From Vibrio sp. SCSIO 43137 (GTDB taxonomy: Bacteria > Pseudomonadota > Gammaproteobacteria > Enterobacterales > Vibrionaceae): a DNA stretch of 64,000 nt. Made by a program: the position numbers and the translations under genes. The DNA is taken from positions 1,674,001 to 1,738,000 of the forward strand of contig NZ_CP116383.1 of NCBI RefSeq assembly GCF_028201475.1, given 5' to 3'. Below, one piece after another: positions 17,853 to 28,703 of the stretch (within the stretch, counting starts at the first letter, position 1; every line of letters begins with the position of its first letter). The notes under the pieces were generated by a model that saw only the letters and a program-made list of their open reading frames with translations, searched no databases and had not been told where the DNA came from.

Positions 17853-19733
17853 ATGAAGAAGTTTAAATTTCAAATTTTAAGTTCATTAAGTATCATTCTT
17901 ATTTCGGTTGTTTCAACCATTATATTCCTTAATCATCAATCCTTTAGTGCTGAAAGCATACAGTTGAGCAAAGAGCTTCTCAGACAGCAAAGTCACTCCT
18001 TTAAATCCGTTCTCGAAGAGCGCTTTAGTGGCTACAAACAGGCCCTTTCCGCTATATCTGCCTCAAGTTCAGACATTGAAGATAACCGACTGTCTGAACA
18101 ACTAATAAAACAACTTCAGCCCCTTAGCCGTGCTTATAAAGAGATTAGTCAGGGGATCCGTGTGTTTAACAAGGACGGAGATGTTTTTAATGAAAACGGC
18201 AAGCTACTCGGTTATAACGTAAAAAAACTGAACCGATCCTATTACAGGGCGATATTTCAGCAGGGGGAGGATTTCTTTGTTTCAGAACCGATAACATCAG
18301 CCCTTACAGGTAAAGAGATCATCATTATTGTTCAGAAGCTGACTGACTCAGTAGCTGTAGGAACTTCAGCATTTCTGAACTCGGTTATTGCACAGGATAA
18401 TCAACCTGAGAACCTGTTCCTGTATAGCAAAAACGGCACTATTTTAATCTCCCCCTACCCTGAGCTTAAAGGAAAGAAGATTAGCGATGTGCGTAACCAG
18501 TACGCAAACTTCAGCAAAAGCATGCCAGAGCTAAACTATACCGTTAATCATAAAGGAGACAGTATAGACTTTACTGCCTTCTGGGACAGTTTTGATATTA
18601 ACGGCTGGAGTATAGGGACCTTTGAAAAAGATCAAGTTATAGAGAGTGCCGCATCAGAACAGCTTATTCATTCAGTTTTGATTACTCTTATATGCCTCGG
18701 GCTAACGGGAATCGTAGCAATGTATGTGATTAACCGTCTGGTACTGCAGCCTGTCGGTGGAGCGCCCAGGGAAATTGAAGCTTTGATGGAGAATATGGCA
18801 GACGGACAGCTTTCATTTCAAAGTCACAATAGCGGCCATCGCAGCGGTATTTATGCCTCTGTTATCAATCTTTCCGGTAAGCTTTCCTCCTTGATCAACA
18901 ACTCCCATAAGATCTCCGAGAATATTGCCGCCTCCTCTCACCAGTTATGTACCACGATGCAAAGCTCACTGGACAATGCCAAACAAGAGCTGAATCAGGT
19001 CGAGCAGATATCTACAGCGATTACAGAGCTGTCGTCAACTTCTCTTGAGGTAAGCGATAACGCAGCAATAGCAGAGGAGAAAAACCGTAAAGCACAACAA
19101 GAAGTACAGGAAGGTATCACCACCCTGCAACGGAACATTAAGCTATCTAATAAGATTAACGCATCAGTTAATGAAACGGCTGAACTGATAACGCAGCTTA
19201 GAGACTTCGCTATCGAAATAGGTTCCGTTACCGAAGTTGTCGACTCCATCTCTGAACAAACTAACTTACTGGCTTTAAATGCGGCTATTGAAGCAGCACG
19301 TGCAGGAGAACATGGACGGGGTTTTGCGGTAGTGGCCGATGAAGTAAGAGCTTTGGCGTCTAAGACTCAGCAATCTACCGCCAACATTCAGTCGATCATT
19401 GAGAAACTGCAGCAGCACTCTGACAAAGCGAACCATAATATGGCAGATAACCTGGCCTTGATAGCTGACTCTGTCGTCCTTGCAGATACCATTCAGCTTG
19501 CCTTCGGCAATATCTCAGACTCTGTTGAATCTATTTCACAGATGAATACCCTTGTCGCGACGGCTTCTCAGCAACAACATAGCGTTACTGAGGAGATTTC
19601 ACGCAATGTTAATCGTACTTATGATTTAGTGCAAGAGAATGTAGAAGCGGTACATCAGATACTTCAGGCTTCAACAGAATTGTCGCGTATGTCAGATACT
19701 CAGAAATCTGAGCTTTCATACTTTAAGGTCTGA
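17853..19733 (+). CDS. Methyl-accepting chemotaxis protein with Cache sensor
   Basis: Transmembrane chemoreceptor of 626 aa. One helix at about residues 8-28, a periplasmic double-Cache-type sensor at about 35-265 ([22 protein letters not shown] and [22 protein letters not shown] segments), a second helix at about 268-292, a HAMP-like linker and a coiled-coil signalling domain. The hairpin tip [35 protein letters not shown] is canonical (quoted here as [20 protein letters not shown] and onward). It signals to CheA/CheW. Two periplasmic binding-protein genes follow it, which may deliver ligands. Confidence 0.93.
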   Translation: MKKFKFQILSSLSIILISVVSTIIFLNHQSFSAESIQLSKELLRQQSHSFKSVLEERFSGYKQALSAISASSSDIEDNRLSEQLIKQLQPLSRAYKEISQGIRVFNKDGDVFNENGKLLGYNVKKLNRSYYRAIFQQGEDFFVSEPITSALTGKEIIIIVQKLTDSVAVGTSAFLNSVIAQDNQPENLFLYSKNGTILISPYPELKGKKISDVRNQYANFSKSMPELNYTVNHKGDSIDFTAFWDSFDINGWSIGTFEKDQVIESAASEQLIHSVLITLICLGLTGIVAMYVINRLVLQPVGGAPREIEALMENMADGQLSFQSHNSGHRSGIYASVINLSGKLSSLINNSHKISENIAASSHQLCTTMQSSLDNAKQELNQVEQISTAITELSSTSLEVSDNAAIAEEKNRKAQQEVQEGITTLQRNIKLSNKINASVNETAELITQLRDFAIEIGSVTEVVDSISEQTNLLALNAAIEAARAGEHGRGFAVVADEVRALASKTQQSTANIQSIIEKLQQHSDKANHNMADNLALIADSVVLADTIQLAFGNISDSVESISQMNTLVATASQQQHSVTEEISRNVNRTYDLVQENVEAVHQILQASTELSRMSDTQKSELSYFKV

Positions 19734-19848
19734 TTTACCTATAATAGCCCCGGCTCATGGTTCTCCTGTAGTTTGCTATACTTTTTATTAGAAGTACTGC
19801 TACGAATTGCATTTTAACCTTATTAATAACAAAAGTGAGTCGGGCGCA

Positions 19849-20841
19849 ATGCATAAAATACTTTTCCGGTACGGCATTTATACAGCTCTTCTGCTATTTT
19901 CAGCATCTGGTCTTTATGCAAAAACTATCTATGTTGTAGATAGTTACCATGGTAGTTTTGCCTGGACAGCAGCCAACCGCTTAGGCTTTGAGGAAAACCT
20001 TGCTGACGGATATCAAGTTCATTACTTTGAAATGGATACCAAGCGAATCCCGCCTTCACAATTTGCAACGCGGGCAGATAAAATCTGGTCTAAACTCATT
20101 GTCGGTAATCCTGATCTTATCATTACTATGGATGACAATGCCCTTAAGTATCTTGGTCAGCGTATAACCGATGCCGGTTATCCACTGCTGTTTATGGGCA
20201 TTAACAATGATCCGGCCATCTATTTTCGCAATAAGATTATTCCGGCTAAAGTAGCCGGAATTTTTGAGCGTCCCCTTCTGAAGCAAAACGTCGCACTGAT
20301 TTCTAAAGTGCTTACAATGAAAAACCGTAGGGTACTTCTTGTGATGGATAACGGAACCACATCAAGTAACTTCTATCAACAGACACTAAATGAAAAAACC
20401 TCTCATACTATCAATGGTATAAAGCTCGATGTCTATATGGCCGAAACTCTGGAATCTTGGAAAGAGAAGTTTAGTAAGTTGTCTCCGCAACACTATGATG
20501 CAGTGTTAATCGGTAGCTTTTCTACCCTTAAAAATCCGGGGCAAACACAAATTTCCGATAAGGAAATTTACCGCTGGACCAGTCTGAACAGTATTGTGCC
20601 CATCTTCACTTTCTGGAGTAACCGGGTAGGAAAAGGAAAAGCGTTAGGGGGTATGGTTATTAGTGGTTATGAACAAGGCGCCAATGCGGCTATTGCAGCC
20701 AATGATATGCTTGAAAGTGGCAACATCCCATTATTTACCGTACCGGATAAGGGAAATATTATGTTTAGCCGTAGTGAGCTTAAACGTTGGCAGGTAACGC
20801 TACCAAAATACATCAAAAACAGAAGCTCTCTGGTGGACTAA
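19849..20841 (+). CDS. Periplasmic ABC_sub_bind-like ligand-binding protein
   Basis: Secreted protein of 330 aa with a clear signal peptide (MHKILFRYGIYTALLLFSAS, cleavage near GLYA). The two-lobed fold resembles the ABC_sub_bind family (KTIYVVDSYHGSFAW at the mature N-terminus, then PDLIITMDDNALKYLG and PLLFMGINNDP). The ATG at 19849 is chosen because it begins the signal peptide; a TTG 42 bp upstream gives an unlikely extension. No transporter subunits are adjacent, so it may act as a sensor protein for the chemoreceptor encoded 116 bp upstream. Confidence 0.8.
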   Translation: MHKILFRYGIYTALLLFSASGLYAKTIYVVDSYHGSFAWTAANRLGFEENLADGYQVHYFEMDTKRIPPSQFATRADKIWSKLIVGNPDLIITMDDNALKYLGQRITDAGYPLLFMGINNDPAIYFRNKIIPAKVAGIFERPLLKQNVALISKVLTMKNRRVLLVMDNGTTSSNFYQQTLNEKTSHTINGIKLDVYMAETLESWKEKFSKLSPQHYDAVLIGSFSTLKNPGQTQISDKEIYRWTSLNSIVPIFTFWSNRVGKGKALGGMVISGYEQGANAAIAANDMLESGNIPLFTVPDKGNIMFSRSELKRWQVTLPKYIKNRSSLVD

Positions 20842-20842
20842 G

Positions 20843-21670
20843 TTAACGTGAAGCCGTTTTCTGTTTGCGGTATTTCAACATTAACTCACTATGAGGCTGA
20901 TAGCTTTCGATTAAACGGGATAAAAGCCCTTGGTCATAAAGTTTTCTGTAGCTGAGTTTAAGCTGCTCTACGACCGGCTCAGGCATTCTCTTACTGGCTA
21001 CCAGCCAAAGCGAGTGAGATAGCTCTTCGATTTCAAGTACGGGTTTAAACCGAGCCGGATCAAACCCATACTGCTCCATCCGGTAGAAATAACTGGAAGA
21101 AACTAATGGTGCAAAGTCTATCCGTTTCCCCTCCAGCAGAAGGATTGAGCGACGGCCATAAGTAACAGACATTATATTGCTGATCCCTTTCTTAATCAGA
21201 AGCTCTTCAAAGGCACTCCCTGACTGGGCACCAAAACGATATTGTTTTATATCTTCCAGGTTCGAAGGGGCAACGTCCGGCCCGTTTGTGTGCCGGTAAA
21301 GAGCCATGCTGTAAGGCGAGATCTCACCTATCCAGTGATACTTATCTTCTCTTGACGGGGTACGCAGAATGGAGAAATAGAGCACATTATCAGCCATTTG
21401 TGTCGCTCTGATGGCTCTTTTCCAAGGTACAAAATGGGTTTTATTAATCTGAACCGGTACAGATGCTGCAGCATCTTCAACGATGGCTTTGACGAAATCA
21501 ACAACATAGCCGGCGGGTTTTCCCTCGACCTGAACCTGAAGTGGCGGAAACTCTTCTGTGTATAGCTCCAGTTTCAATGGCTCAGCATCGGCGAGACCAG
21601 AAAAAGCAATTGCAGAAGTGAGCAGACAAACGATCATACGACTGCGAAGCTCTCTCCAATAATATTGCAT
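20843..21670 (-). CDS. Periplasmic SBP_bac_3-type solute-binding protein
   Basis: Secreted protein of 275 aa related to polar amino-acid binding proteins (PF00497). A signal peptide ends near ADA (about residue 29), then LELYTEEFPPLQVQVEGKPAGYVVDFVKAI begins the binding domain (quoted as LYTEEFPPLQ and GYVVDFVKAI). As in many Vibrio and Shewanella paralogues it stands alone without permease or ATPase. It ends 1 bp from the convergent upstream gene. Ligand and role are unknown. Confidence 0.82.
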   Translation of the reverse strand: MQYYWRELRSRMIVCLLTSAIAFSGLADAEPLKLELYTEEFPPLQVQVEGKPAGYVVDFVKAIVEDAAASVPVQINKTHFVPWKRAIRATQMADNVLYFSILRTPSREDKYHWIGEISPYSMALYRHTNGPDVAPSNLEDIKQYRFGAQSGSAFEELLIKKGISNIMSVTYGRRSILLLEGKRIDFAPLVSSSYFYRMEQYGFDPARFKPVLEIEELSHSLWLVASKRMPEPVVEQLKLSYRKLYDQGLLSRLIESYQPHSELMLKYRKQKTASR

Positions 21671-21869
21671 AACTTACTGCTCCTGATACTCGCTGTTACT
21701 TTCACTAAAGACTAACGCGATTCTTTTGTTATAAAAGCCTATCTTTTCAGTGGCCTGTTTACAAATTAACGCTCTGAGTCTGTTATCTGCATTAGGTAAT
21801 TAATAAGCCAGCATACACGAATCGGCGAATGAACATATTGAGTCAGATTATTAAAATTTACAGTAATAG

Positions 21870-22760
21870 CTACTCAGTTGCTCTGCTAAATTTCTTTGCT
21901 CTTTTTCGGGACAGTGCTTCTACACTGACTAAAAACAGGCCGAGCCAGATACAGCTGAAACTAATAAATTTTGCCATATCAAACAACTCACCGAATACAA
22001 GTACAGCAAGAATAAACTGCAGACTCGGTTCGATATACTGAATCAATCCAATCATCGTCAGGGTTGTGCGTTCAACGGCCATAGCAAACAGCACCAGAGG
22101 AATCAAGGTAACGGGCGCAGCACCGAGATAAAGCAATATTTCTGAGGTTTCGGGAGAGAGCAGAATAGAGTCAGAGTGATTTACTCCCCACAAAATAACC
22201 ATCATAGCAGCAGGCATAAGGCTGATGAGTTCGAATAAGGTCGTTGTCATTGGGTCTAGGGGAATGTATTTTTTTATCAGGCCATACAGAGCGAAAGCAC
22301 CACCCATAACGAGTGACAACCAGGGTAGTTCACCATAGTAAAATACCTGATAAGCAATACCACAACAGGAAAATACTACCGCGGCCTTTTGTGCCGGCGT
22401 CAGGTTATCTTTAAAAAACATCACCCCAAGTACGATGGATATGATTGGGTTAATAAAGTAGCCCATACTCACTGCCAGCACTTCATTATTGGTCAGTGCC
22501 CAGGTCATACTGTAAAGAGAAACCGTATTAACGACACCTGCTAACATGCAAAGGAGAAGCACTCTTTTATTTTCTAACGCCTGATAAATTGTACGCACAG
22601 AGCCGGACAATAATTTTATCAGCAGCAGCATGATAGGAATCGAAACTAATATTCTTATGGAAAGTAACTCAAGGACGTTAGCATCAGGAAGAAACTGAAA
22701 ATAGAGAGGGATTAATCCCCATAGAAAAAATGCAGAGACTGAAAGAAGGTTTCCTGACAT
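21870..22760 (-). CDS. rarD: RarD-type EamA permease
   Basis: Inner-membrane transporter of the drug/metabolite superfamily, 296 aa, with ten predicted helices in two EamA halves. The start (LSVSAFFLWGLIPLYFQFL) and the FINPIISIVLGVMFFKDNLTPAQ segment match RarD proteins, which were named for chloramphenicol sensitivity in E. coli. The true substrate is not known. It is monocistronic. Confidence 0.87.
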   Translation of the reverse strand: MSGNLLSVSAFFLWGLIPLYFQFLPDANVLELLSIRILVSIPIMLLLIKLLSGSVRTIYQALENKRVLLLCMLAGVVNTVSLYSMTWALTNNEVLAVSMGYFINPIISIVLGVMFFKDNLTPAQKAAVVFSCCGIAYQVFYYGELPWLSLVMGGAFALYGLIKKYIPLDPMTTTLFELISLMPAAMMVILWGVNHSDSILLSPETSEILLYLGAAPVTLIPLVLFAMAVERTTLTMIGLIQYIEPSLQFILAVLVFGELFDMAKFISFSCIWLGLFLVSVEALSRKRAKKFSRATE

Positions 22761-22919
22761 AGGTTTTCTGGCTAAAAGTGAGTTAAAAAAAGATACCGGA
22801 GAGATATCTGAGATAAGCCATTATAGTTACCAATGGTTAACTATTCCAGCAAATATCAATAAAATAAGCTGCAATAGTTAACATTTATAACCTATACAAT
22901 ATGTAAACCCAGAGTAATG

Positions 22920-23525
22920 TCAGATCTTTTTCAGAATAACACCAAGGCGGCCTTTATCCCGGCCACCATCTGGCTCATTAACCAGTTCACTCTGAATAAC
23001 CCTGAAGCCTATCGCTTCGCAGTGATCCAGTAAGTCGCAAATGGTGAAAGAGTCATAATAAAACTCCTTATCAAACATGGAACCGGTAAAGGGGCTGATA
23101 TTGTGATTTGAGCCTCCGCTGGAGAGTATCACTGCCCCTCCATAGCGCAATGCTTTGTAAGCTTTCTCAATCAGCTTTACATGCTCTGTTCTTGGCAGGT
23201 GAAACATAGAGTCCCAAATTACAATACCGTCAAACTGCTCTGCAGGCTGGTAGCTCTCCAAATCACTCAGCACCCATTGGTGTTCGGGCATCAGGCTCTT
23301 AGCGTGAGAGAGTAATTTTTCTGAGCGATCCACCCCAACTATCTGATGACCGTATGAGGAGATCAGGCTGGCAACAGGCACTCCGTGACCACAACCAAGA
23401 TCCAACACTTTTGCATCGTTATTCAGATAAGATAAAAAAAGTTTAAACATAGAAAAATCTTTTTCCGGCAACTTAACCCTTATCTGACGCCACTGCTCAG
23501 CAATTAAATCGTATTCTGCCTTCAT
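22920..23525 (-). CDS. Class I SAM-dependent methyltransferase
   Basis: Small-molecule-type methyltransferase of 201 aa. Motif I is VLDLGCGHGVPVASLI, followed by the acidic ribose-binding loop GVDRSEKLLSHA and DGIVIWDSMFHLPR as motif IV. The ATG at 23525 is preceded by AGGAGG with ideal spacing; a GTG 24 bp upstream is less likely. Substrate is not predictable. It is not in an obvious operon. Confidence 0.85.
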   Translation of the reverse strand: MKAEYDLIAEQWRQIRVKLPEKDFSMFKLFLSYLNNDAKVLDLGCGHGVPVASLISSYGHQIVGVDRSEKLLSHAKSLMPEHQWVLSDLESYQPAEQFDGIVIWDSMFHLPRTEHVKLIEKAYKALRYGGAVILSSGGSNHNISPFTGSMFDKEFYYDSFTICDLLDHCEAIGFRVIQSELVNEPDGGRDKGRLGVILKKI

Positions 23526-23627
23526 AACGCCTCCTGCGTATTTATGCACTCCTTTTTACAAGGTAACATTAAACTCCATAATACTACAAGAGTAAAGAAT
23601 TAGATTTCATCAATGAAAACAAGCAAA

Positions 23628-23648
23628 AAGCCGCCATTACGGCGGCTT
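23628..23648 (-). terminator. Terminator of the small outer-membrane protein gene
   Basis: Stem AAGCCGCC (23628-23635) against GGCGGCTT (23641-23648). Read on the minus strand it is followed by TTTTTGC, as expected for a terminator of the gene ending at 23667. Confidence 0.85.
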
Positions 23649-23666
23649 CAGGATTAGAAAAGTAAA

Positions 23667-24143
23667 TCAAAAGAAATGTATGGTTGCACTTAAGTTCAGG
23701 TTAGAAATGTTTTCATCGTCGGTTGAGTAGACATGATATCCCGCCCCCAGAGCCATAGGCCCCATGGTAAAATACTCGACACCAAAGCCAAACATCATAT
23801 CAACGCCGTCGTCATCCCTTCCGCCACTGATATCCCACCGGTGAACACCGGCCCGGCCGTATATGTGCAGCGGGCCAAGATCGAGACTGGGACGCAGTGC
23901 AATAAAAACTGAGTTGGCTTTAACATCGGCTATGCCTTTAAACTCAAACTCGCCATGGTCGGCATAGCCACCTTCTACTCCGAGAATAGGTAAGATCCCT
24001 GTACCAATATAGGCACTGGCAGCCGTTGAATTATCACCATCATACTCAGACTGCCCGACCATGGCACCGCCATACAATAAAGCGTCAGCGGATACAGAGC
24101 TCGCAAAGCCGGTTAACACTAGCGCAATTAACGTTTTTTTCAT
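23667..24143 (-). CDS. Small outer-membrane beta-barrel protein
   Basis: A 158-aa protein with a signal peptide (MKKTLIALVLTGFASSVSA) and alternating hydrophobic strands ending in the aromatic residue F158, as outer-membrane barrels do. At about 140 mature residues it fits an eight-stranded OmpX/OmpW-like barrel. The acidic turns (DGDNST, GGRDDDG, STDDEN) look like extracellular loops. No function can be assigned. It has its own terminator. Confidence 0.78.
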   Translation of the reverse strand: MKKTLIALVLTGFASSVSADALLYGGAMVGQSEYDGDNSTAASAYIGTGILPILGVEGGYADHGEFEFKGIADVKANSVFIALRPSLDLGPLHIYGRAGVHRWDISGGRDDDGVDMMFGFGVEYFTMGPMALGAGYHVYSTDDENISNLNLSATIHFF

Positions 24144-24225
24144 ACTCTACCTTCCCTAATAAGATGTTGTTACAGGTATTTCCTGCCCCACAAATAGAAG
24201 TTTAGTAGAGAATGCAAATTTTCTG

Positions 24226-27200
24226 CTAGATAGCGTCAATTGCGTTTTTAATCCTTTTATCTGATACCGGATATGGAGTACCAAGTTGCTGGGCAAAGTA
24301 ACTTACCCTTAGTTCTTCAATCATCCAGCGTATCTCTTTGACCTCCAGAGGAATATGCATCCCTTTAGGTATCTTATTTAACAGTTCCTTGTAATCATGG
24401 TAAACAGCTTCGATTTTAAGCATATGTAAGCGGTCGCGGTTCGGGTCAATAGGTAGCTTCTCCATTCTGCGCTCAATCGCTTTCAGATAGCGAAGAATAT
24501 CAGGTAGCTTGCGCCATCCACATTCGGTAGCAAAACCTCTGAATATCAGGTTTTCTACCTGAGATTTAATATCTGACAAGGCAAACGCCATAGTAAAATC
24601 GATTTTACCTTTAAGCTTTTTATTGATATTGAATGCCGTCGTCAGAATGGTTTCCACCTGTTTGGCAATATCAACCACAGTATCGCCAAGCTCAGCCCTC
24701 ACATACTCTTTCACCTGCTCAAACTGTTCCGGTTGCCACACCAGACCACCTTTCTCTTCTATCAGCTTATCTACCCCACAGGCAATACAGTCGTCGATAA
24801 GATCCATTACCTTGCCATAGGGGTTGAAATAGAGGCCAAGCTTCGACTTATTAGGCAAATTAGCGTGCAGATACTTAATTGGCGAAGGAACATTAAGCAG
24901 TACAAGCCTTCTCTGACCTGCTGCCATTGCACTTATCTGTTCTTGCTCGGTTTCAAACAGCTTCACTTCAACACTGTCACGGTTATCTACCAGCGCCGGA
25001 TAGGCTTTAACATCAAACCCACCGCGCTTTTGCTGATAAACCTTAGGCAGTTCACCAAAGCTCCAGGTATGTATCCCCTGCTGCTCGATATCATCATCGG
25101 CAACTTGCGAAAGAGTTTCCTGCACCTTCTCTTTCAGGCTCTCTTTTAACTCGTGCAGATCTTTATGCTCTTTTAGTTTACGACGATGCTGGTCTACTGC
25201 CCGGAAAGTCACTTTCAGGTGCTCGGGTACTTGCTCAAGGTTCCAGTCCTCCCGGTAGATCTCAACACCGGTCATGCGCTTTAGTTCTTTCTCAAGAGAG
25301 TCGAGAAGCGGGGCTTCCATAGCATTAACACGGGCAAGAAAGGCATCAGCGTAATTAGGTGCAGGTACAAAGTTACGGCGTAGCGTTTTTGGCAACGATT
25401 TAATCAGACAGACCACCAGTTCATGACGCAGGCCCGGGATCTGCCAATCAAAGCCGCTCATATCGATCTGGTTTAGTATCGGCAGCGGAATATGAACTGT
25501 AACCCCGTCGTTATCATCGCCCGGTTCAAACTGATAGCTGAGTTTCAGCTTCAGGTTAGCCTGATGCCAGAAATTAGGATAATCGAGATCCGTTACATGG
25601 CTGGCATCACCGCGGAACAGCATATCTTTATCAAAGTTAAGCATATCAGGCTGAGACTGACTCTGCTTCTTCCACCAGCTATCAAAATGACGACCGGAAA
25701 CAACTTCCGTCCCTACCCGCTGGTCGTAAAAATCAAACAGATCATCGTCGTCTACCAGAATATCGCGACGTCGTGACTTATGTTCCAGCTCTTCCACTTC
25801 CCGCAGCAGTTTACGGTTTTTCTTAAAGAACTGATGGCGGGTCTCCCAGTCGCCTTCAACCAGAGCTGAGCGGATAAAGATCTCTCTGCTCACCACAGGA
25901 TCAATACTACCGTAATTAACCTGACGCTTAGGTACCACAGGAATGCCGTACAGCATCACCTTTTCGTAAGCCATAACTGCGGCTTGTTTCTTCGACCAGT
26001 GGGGCTCACTGTAACTGCGCTTGATCAGGTGTTTTGCCAGTGGTTCAATCCATTCCGGCTGAATTTTAGCGACAATGCGCCCCCATAGCCTGGAAGTTTC
26101 TACCAGCTCAGCGGAGATAATCCATTTAGGCTGCTTTTTAAATAGGCCAGATGCCGGAAAAATATGGAACCGTGCATTCCGCGCCCCCTGATACTCGTTC
26201 TTCTCCTGATCCTTAACACCGATATGAGAAAGAAGCCCCACCAACAGCGCACTATGAATGCCCTGATAGCCTGCAGGCTCGTCATTCACCTTGGTATCCA
26301 TCTCTCTCATCGCCTGATGAATCTGGAAATAGACATCCTGCCACTCGCGCACTCTCAGGTAGTTCAGGTAGTCCTGTTTACACTGCTTACGGAACTGATT
26401 ACCAGATAAGGCTTTTTGTTGCTTCTGGATGTAGTCCCACAGGTTTACAAAAGTAATAAAGTCGGACTCTTTATCGAAGAAACGTTTGTGTTTATCATCG
26501 GACGATTGCTGCTTGTCTGATGGTCTTTCCCTTGGATCCTGTATCGATAACGCCGATGCAATCACCATAATCTCTTTCAGACAGCCAAATCTTGGCGCTT
26601 CAATTACCATACGGGCAAGACGCGGGTCAATTGGCAAACGGGAAAGTTTCCGCCCAATAGTTGTTAGCTTTTTCTTACTGTCTTTAGCACCTGAGTTAAA
26701 TGCCCCCAGCTCTTCAAGCAGACGTACACCATCCTGAATGTTACGTTTATCCGGCGCTTCTACAAAAGGAAATGCCTGTATGTCACCAAGACCAATGGCC
26801 GTCATCTGCAAAATTACCGAAGCAAGGTTAGTACGCAGAATCTCCGGATCGGTAAATTCTGCTCTGGAGAGAAAATCTTCTTCCGAATAAAGACGTATAC
26901 AGATACCCTCGGCAACACGGCCACAACGCCCTTTCCTCTGATTAGCACTAGCCTGAGAAACTGGTTCAATTGGTAGTCGCTGTACCTTGGTCCTGTAGCT
27001 ATAACGGCTGATACGTGCGGTACCCGGGTCAATAACGTAGCGTATGCCCGGTACCGTCAGCGAGGTTTCCGCCACGTTTGTTGCCAGTACTATCCTTCTG
27101 CCGCTGTGCGGCTGGAAAATCTTATTTTGTTCCCCGGCAGACAAACGGGCATAAAGAGGAACAATCTCGGTACCTCTCAGGTTACGCTTGTTTAATGCAT

Positions 27201-28161
27201 CTGCGGTATCGCGGATTTCCCGTTCGCCATTCATAAAGATCAGAATATCACCCAGACCTTCATCGCACAGCTCATCAACCGCATCAAAAATGCCTTCAAG
27301 CTGATCTCTGTCATCCGCGTTGTCTGAGCTTAACGGACGGTAACGGGTTTCTACCGGATAGGTGCGGCCTGACACTTCGATAATAGGAGCATTAAAAAAG
27401 TGTTTAGAAAAACGCTCCGGATCAATGGTTGCCGAGGTGATAATCACCTTCAGGTCAGGACGTTTAGGTAACAGCTCTTTCAGATAGCCAAGGATAAAAT
27501 CAATATTCAGGCTTCGTTCATGAGCCTCATCGATAATAATGGTGTCATACTGGTTAAGAAAACGGTCATGCTGAATCTCAGCCAGCAAAATACCGTCAGT
27601 CATCAGCTTAATCTGGGTATTATCAGATATCTGGTCGTTAAAACGGACTTTATAACCGACAAACTCGCCAAGTTTAGTCTCCATCTCTTCGGCAATGCGG
27701 CTGGCAACGGAACGGGCTGCTAACCTTCTTGGCTGAGTATGACCGATTAAACCAAACTTACCGCGGCCAAGTTCGGCACAGATTTTCGGTAACTGAGTGG
27801 TTTTACCCGAGCCTGTTTCACCGGCAACGATAACTACCTGATTTTCTTCAATAGCTTTTGCTATGTCGTCACGTTTCTGACTAACAGGAAGTTGATCGGG
27901 ATACTCTATTTTGACTCTGTTTTGCGATTTCTCTTGAACTGCCATCATTGATTTTGCAATATCTAACGCAATTTCATCAAACACGGCGTTTCTCGATGCG
28001 TCTTTTTTAATTTTACTCGCACCTGAGATTCTTTTTTGCAGCCTGAATCTGTCTTTAATCAGACAATCTTTTAACGCTGCTGTTAGCTGTTTTGCACTGT
28101 TTTTTTCTGAATGATTATTTTCGGCACTTTGATTTTGTGTGCCAGCCTGTGACGATGTCAA
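24226..28161 (-). CDS. hrpA: ATP-dependent RNA helicase HrpA
   Basis: DEAH-box RNA helicase of about 1311 aa, close to the 1300 aa of E. coli HrpA, which rescues stalled or collided ribosomes. Visible motifs are Walker A GETGSGKTTQ (about 114-123), IIDEAHERSLN, SATID, the C-terminal helicase motif HSGRRIVLATNVAETSLT and QRKGRCGR, then the long HrpA-specific C-terminal region ending SYFAQQLGTPYP. I place the start at TTG 28161, which has AGG seven bases before it. The frame stays open to GTG at 28215, which lacks a ribosome site. Confidence 0.95.
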   Translation of the reverse strand: MTSSQAGTQNQSAENNHSEKNSAKQLTAALKDCLIKDRFRLQKRISGASKIKKDASRNAVFDEIALDIAKSMMAVQEKSQNRVKIEYPDQLPVSQKRDDIAKAIEENQVVIVAGETGSGKTTQLPKICAELGRGKFGLIGHTQPRRLAARSVASRIAEEMETKLGEFVGYKVRFNDQISDNTQIKLMTDGILLAEIQHDRFLNQYDTIIIDEAHERSLNIDFILGYLKELLPKRPDLKVIITSATIDPERFSKHFFNAPIIEVSGRTYPVETRYRPLSSDNADDRDQLEGIFDAVDELCDEGLGDILIFMNGEREIRDTADALNKRNLRGTEIVPLYARLSAGEQNKIFQPHSGRRIVLATNVAETSLTVPGIRYVIDPGTARISRYSYRTKVQRLPIEPVSQASANQRKGRCGRVAEGICIRLYSEEDFLSRAEFTDPEILRTNLASVILQMTAIGLGDIQAFPFVEAPDKRNIQDGVRLLEELGAFNSGAKDSKKKLTTIGRKLSRLPIDPRLARMVIEAPRFGCLKEIMVIASALSIQDPRERPSDKQQSSDDKHKRFFDKESDFITFVNLWDYIQKQQKALSGNQFRKQCKQDYLNYLRVREWQDVYFQIHQAMREMDTKVNDEPAGYQGIHSALLVGLLSHIGVKDQEKNEYQGARNARFHIFPASGLFKKQPKWIISAELVETSRLWGRIVAKIQPEWIEPLAKHLIKRSYSEPHWSKKQAAVMAYEKVMLYGIPVVPKRQVNYGSIDPVVSREIFIRSALVEGDWETRHQFFKKNRKLLREVEELEHKSRRRDILVDDDDLFDFYDQRVGTEVVSGRHFDSWWKKQSQSQPDMLNFDKDMLFRGDASHVTDLDYPNFWHQANLKLKLSYQFEPGDDNDGVTVHIPLPILNQIDMSGFDWQIPGLRHELVVCLIKSLPKTLRRNFVPAPNYADAFLARVNAMEAPLLDSLEKELKRMTGVEIYREDWNLEQVPEHLKVTFRAVDQHRRKLKEHKDLHELKESLKEKVQETLSQVADDDIEQQGIHTWSFGELPKVYQQKRGGFDVKAYPALVDNRDSVEVKLFETEQEQISAMAAGQRRLVLLNVPSPIKYLHANLPNKSKLGLYFNPYGKVMDLIDDCIACGVDKLIEEKGGLVWQPEQFEQVKEYVRAELGDTVVDIAKQVETILTTAFNINKKLKGKIDFTMAFALSDIKSQVENLIFRGFATECGWRKLPDILRYLKAIERRMEKLPIDPNRDRLHMLKIEAVYHDYKELLNKIPKGMHIPLEVKEIRWMIEELRVSYFAQQLGTPYPVSDKRIKNAIDAI

Positions 28162-28319
28162 AGCTATACCTACGTAGTTCTTGAAATGTTCTTGAAATTG
28201 CGCCGATTGTACCACAGCAATCTGTTCAGAGACTATTACGGAAAAACAGAGATTACTTATAAGGTTTTCCTCTGTTTAGCCGTTAAAATACCAATAAATT
28301 AATAAGAAGTAGAATACCT

Positions 28320-28703
28320 ATGAAAGCATCAGAACTGATGGCATTTTTGTCAGACATTGACGGCGACAAAGAGATTGTTACCGGTGAAAGCTGGCTGCCT
28401 GAGCAGTTAATAAATGCTGAGTTTGACGGCGAACTTATCAACCTTGAGTTTGATAATGCTCCTGAGGACGATGCCGGTGATACCGAAGGGCGTGGTTTTG
28501 TTGAGCATGAAGTGAATATGCTTAGAGACAAGATTGTACAGCTACTGTTCGATGACACTATGCCGGCGAAAGTTAAAACTGACGTATTTCTTAAGTTGTT
28601 CCTGATGATTCATGAAAAGAGCAGTTCAGAAGTGGTGGAAATCCTTGAAGAGAGTTCACCACTCCACTCCAGAGAGATTCCTCTTCAGAGCGAAGTGAAA
28701 TAA
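28320..28703 (+). CDS. Conserved hypothetical acidic protein
   Basis: A 127-aa soluble acidic protein with no motif I recognise (MKASELMAFLSDIDGDKEIV at the start, FVEHEVNMLRDKIVQLLFDD in the middle). There is no signal peptide or membrane segment. It is divergent from hrpA and its 3' end overlaps the convergent TauE-like gene by 19 bp. Codon use looks like the neighbours, which supports a real gene. Confidence 0.7.
   Translation: MKASELMAFLSDIDGDKEIVTGESWLPEQLINAEFDGELINLEFDNAPEDDAGDTEGRGFVEHEVNMLRDKIVQLLFDDTMPAKVKTDVFLKLFLMIHEKSSSEVVEILEESSPLHSREIPLQSEVK

Noticed and set aside
24733..25149. 138-codon frame opposite hrpA
   Set aside because: It lies wholly inside the conserved HrpA coding sequence on the other strand. 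The protein has no sensible features.
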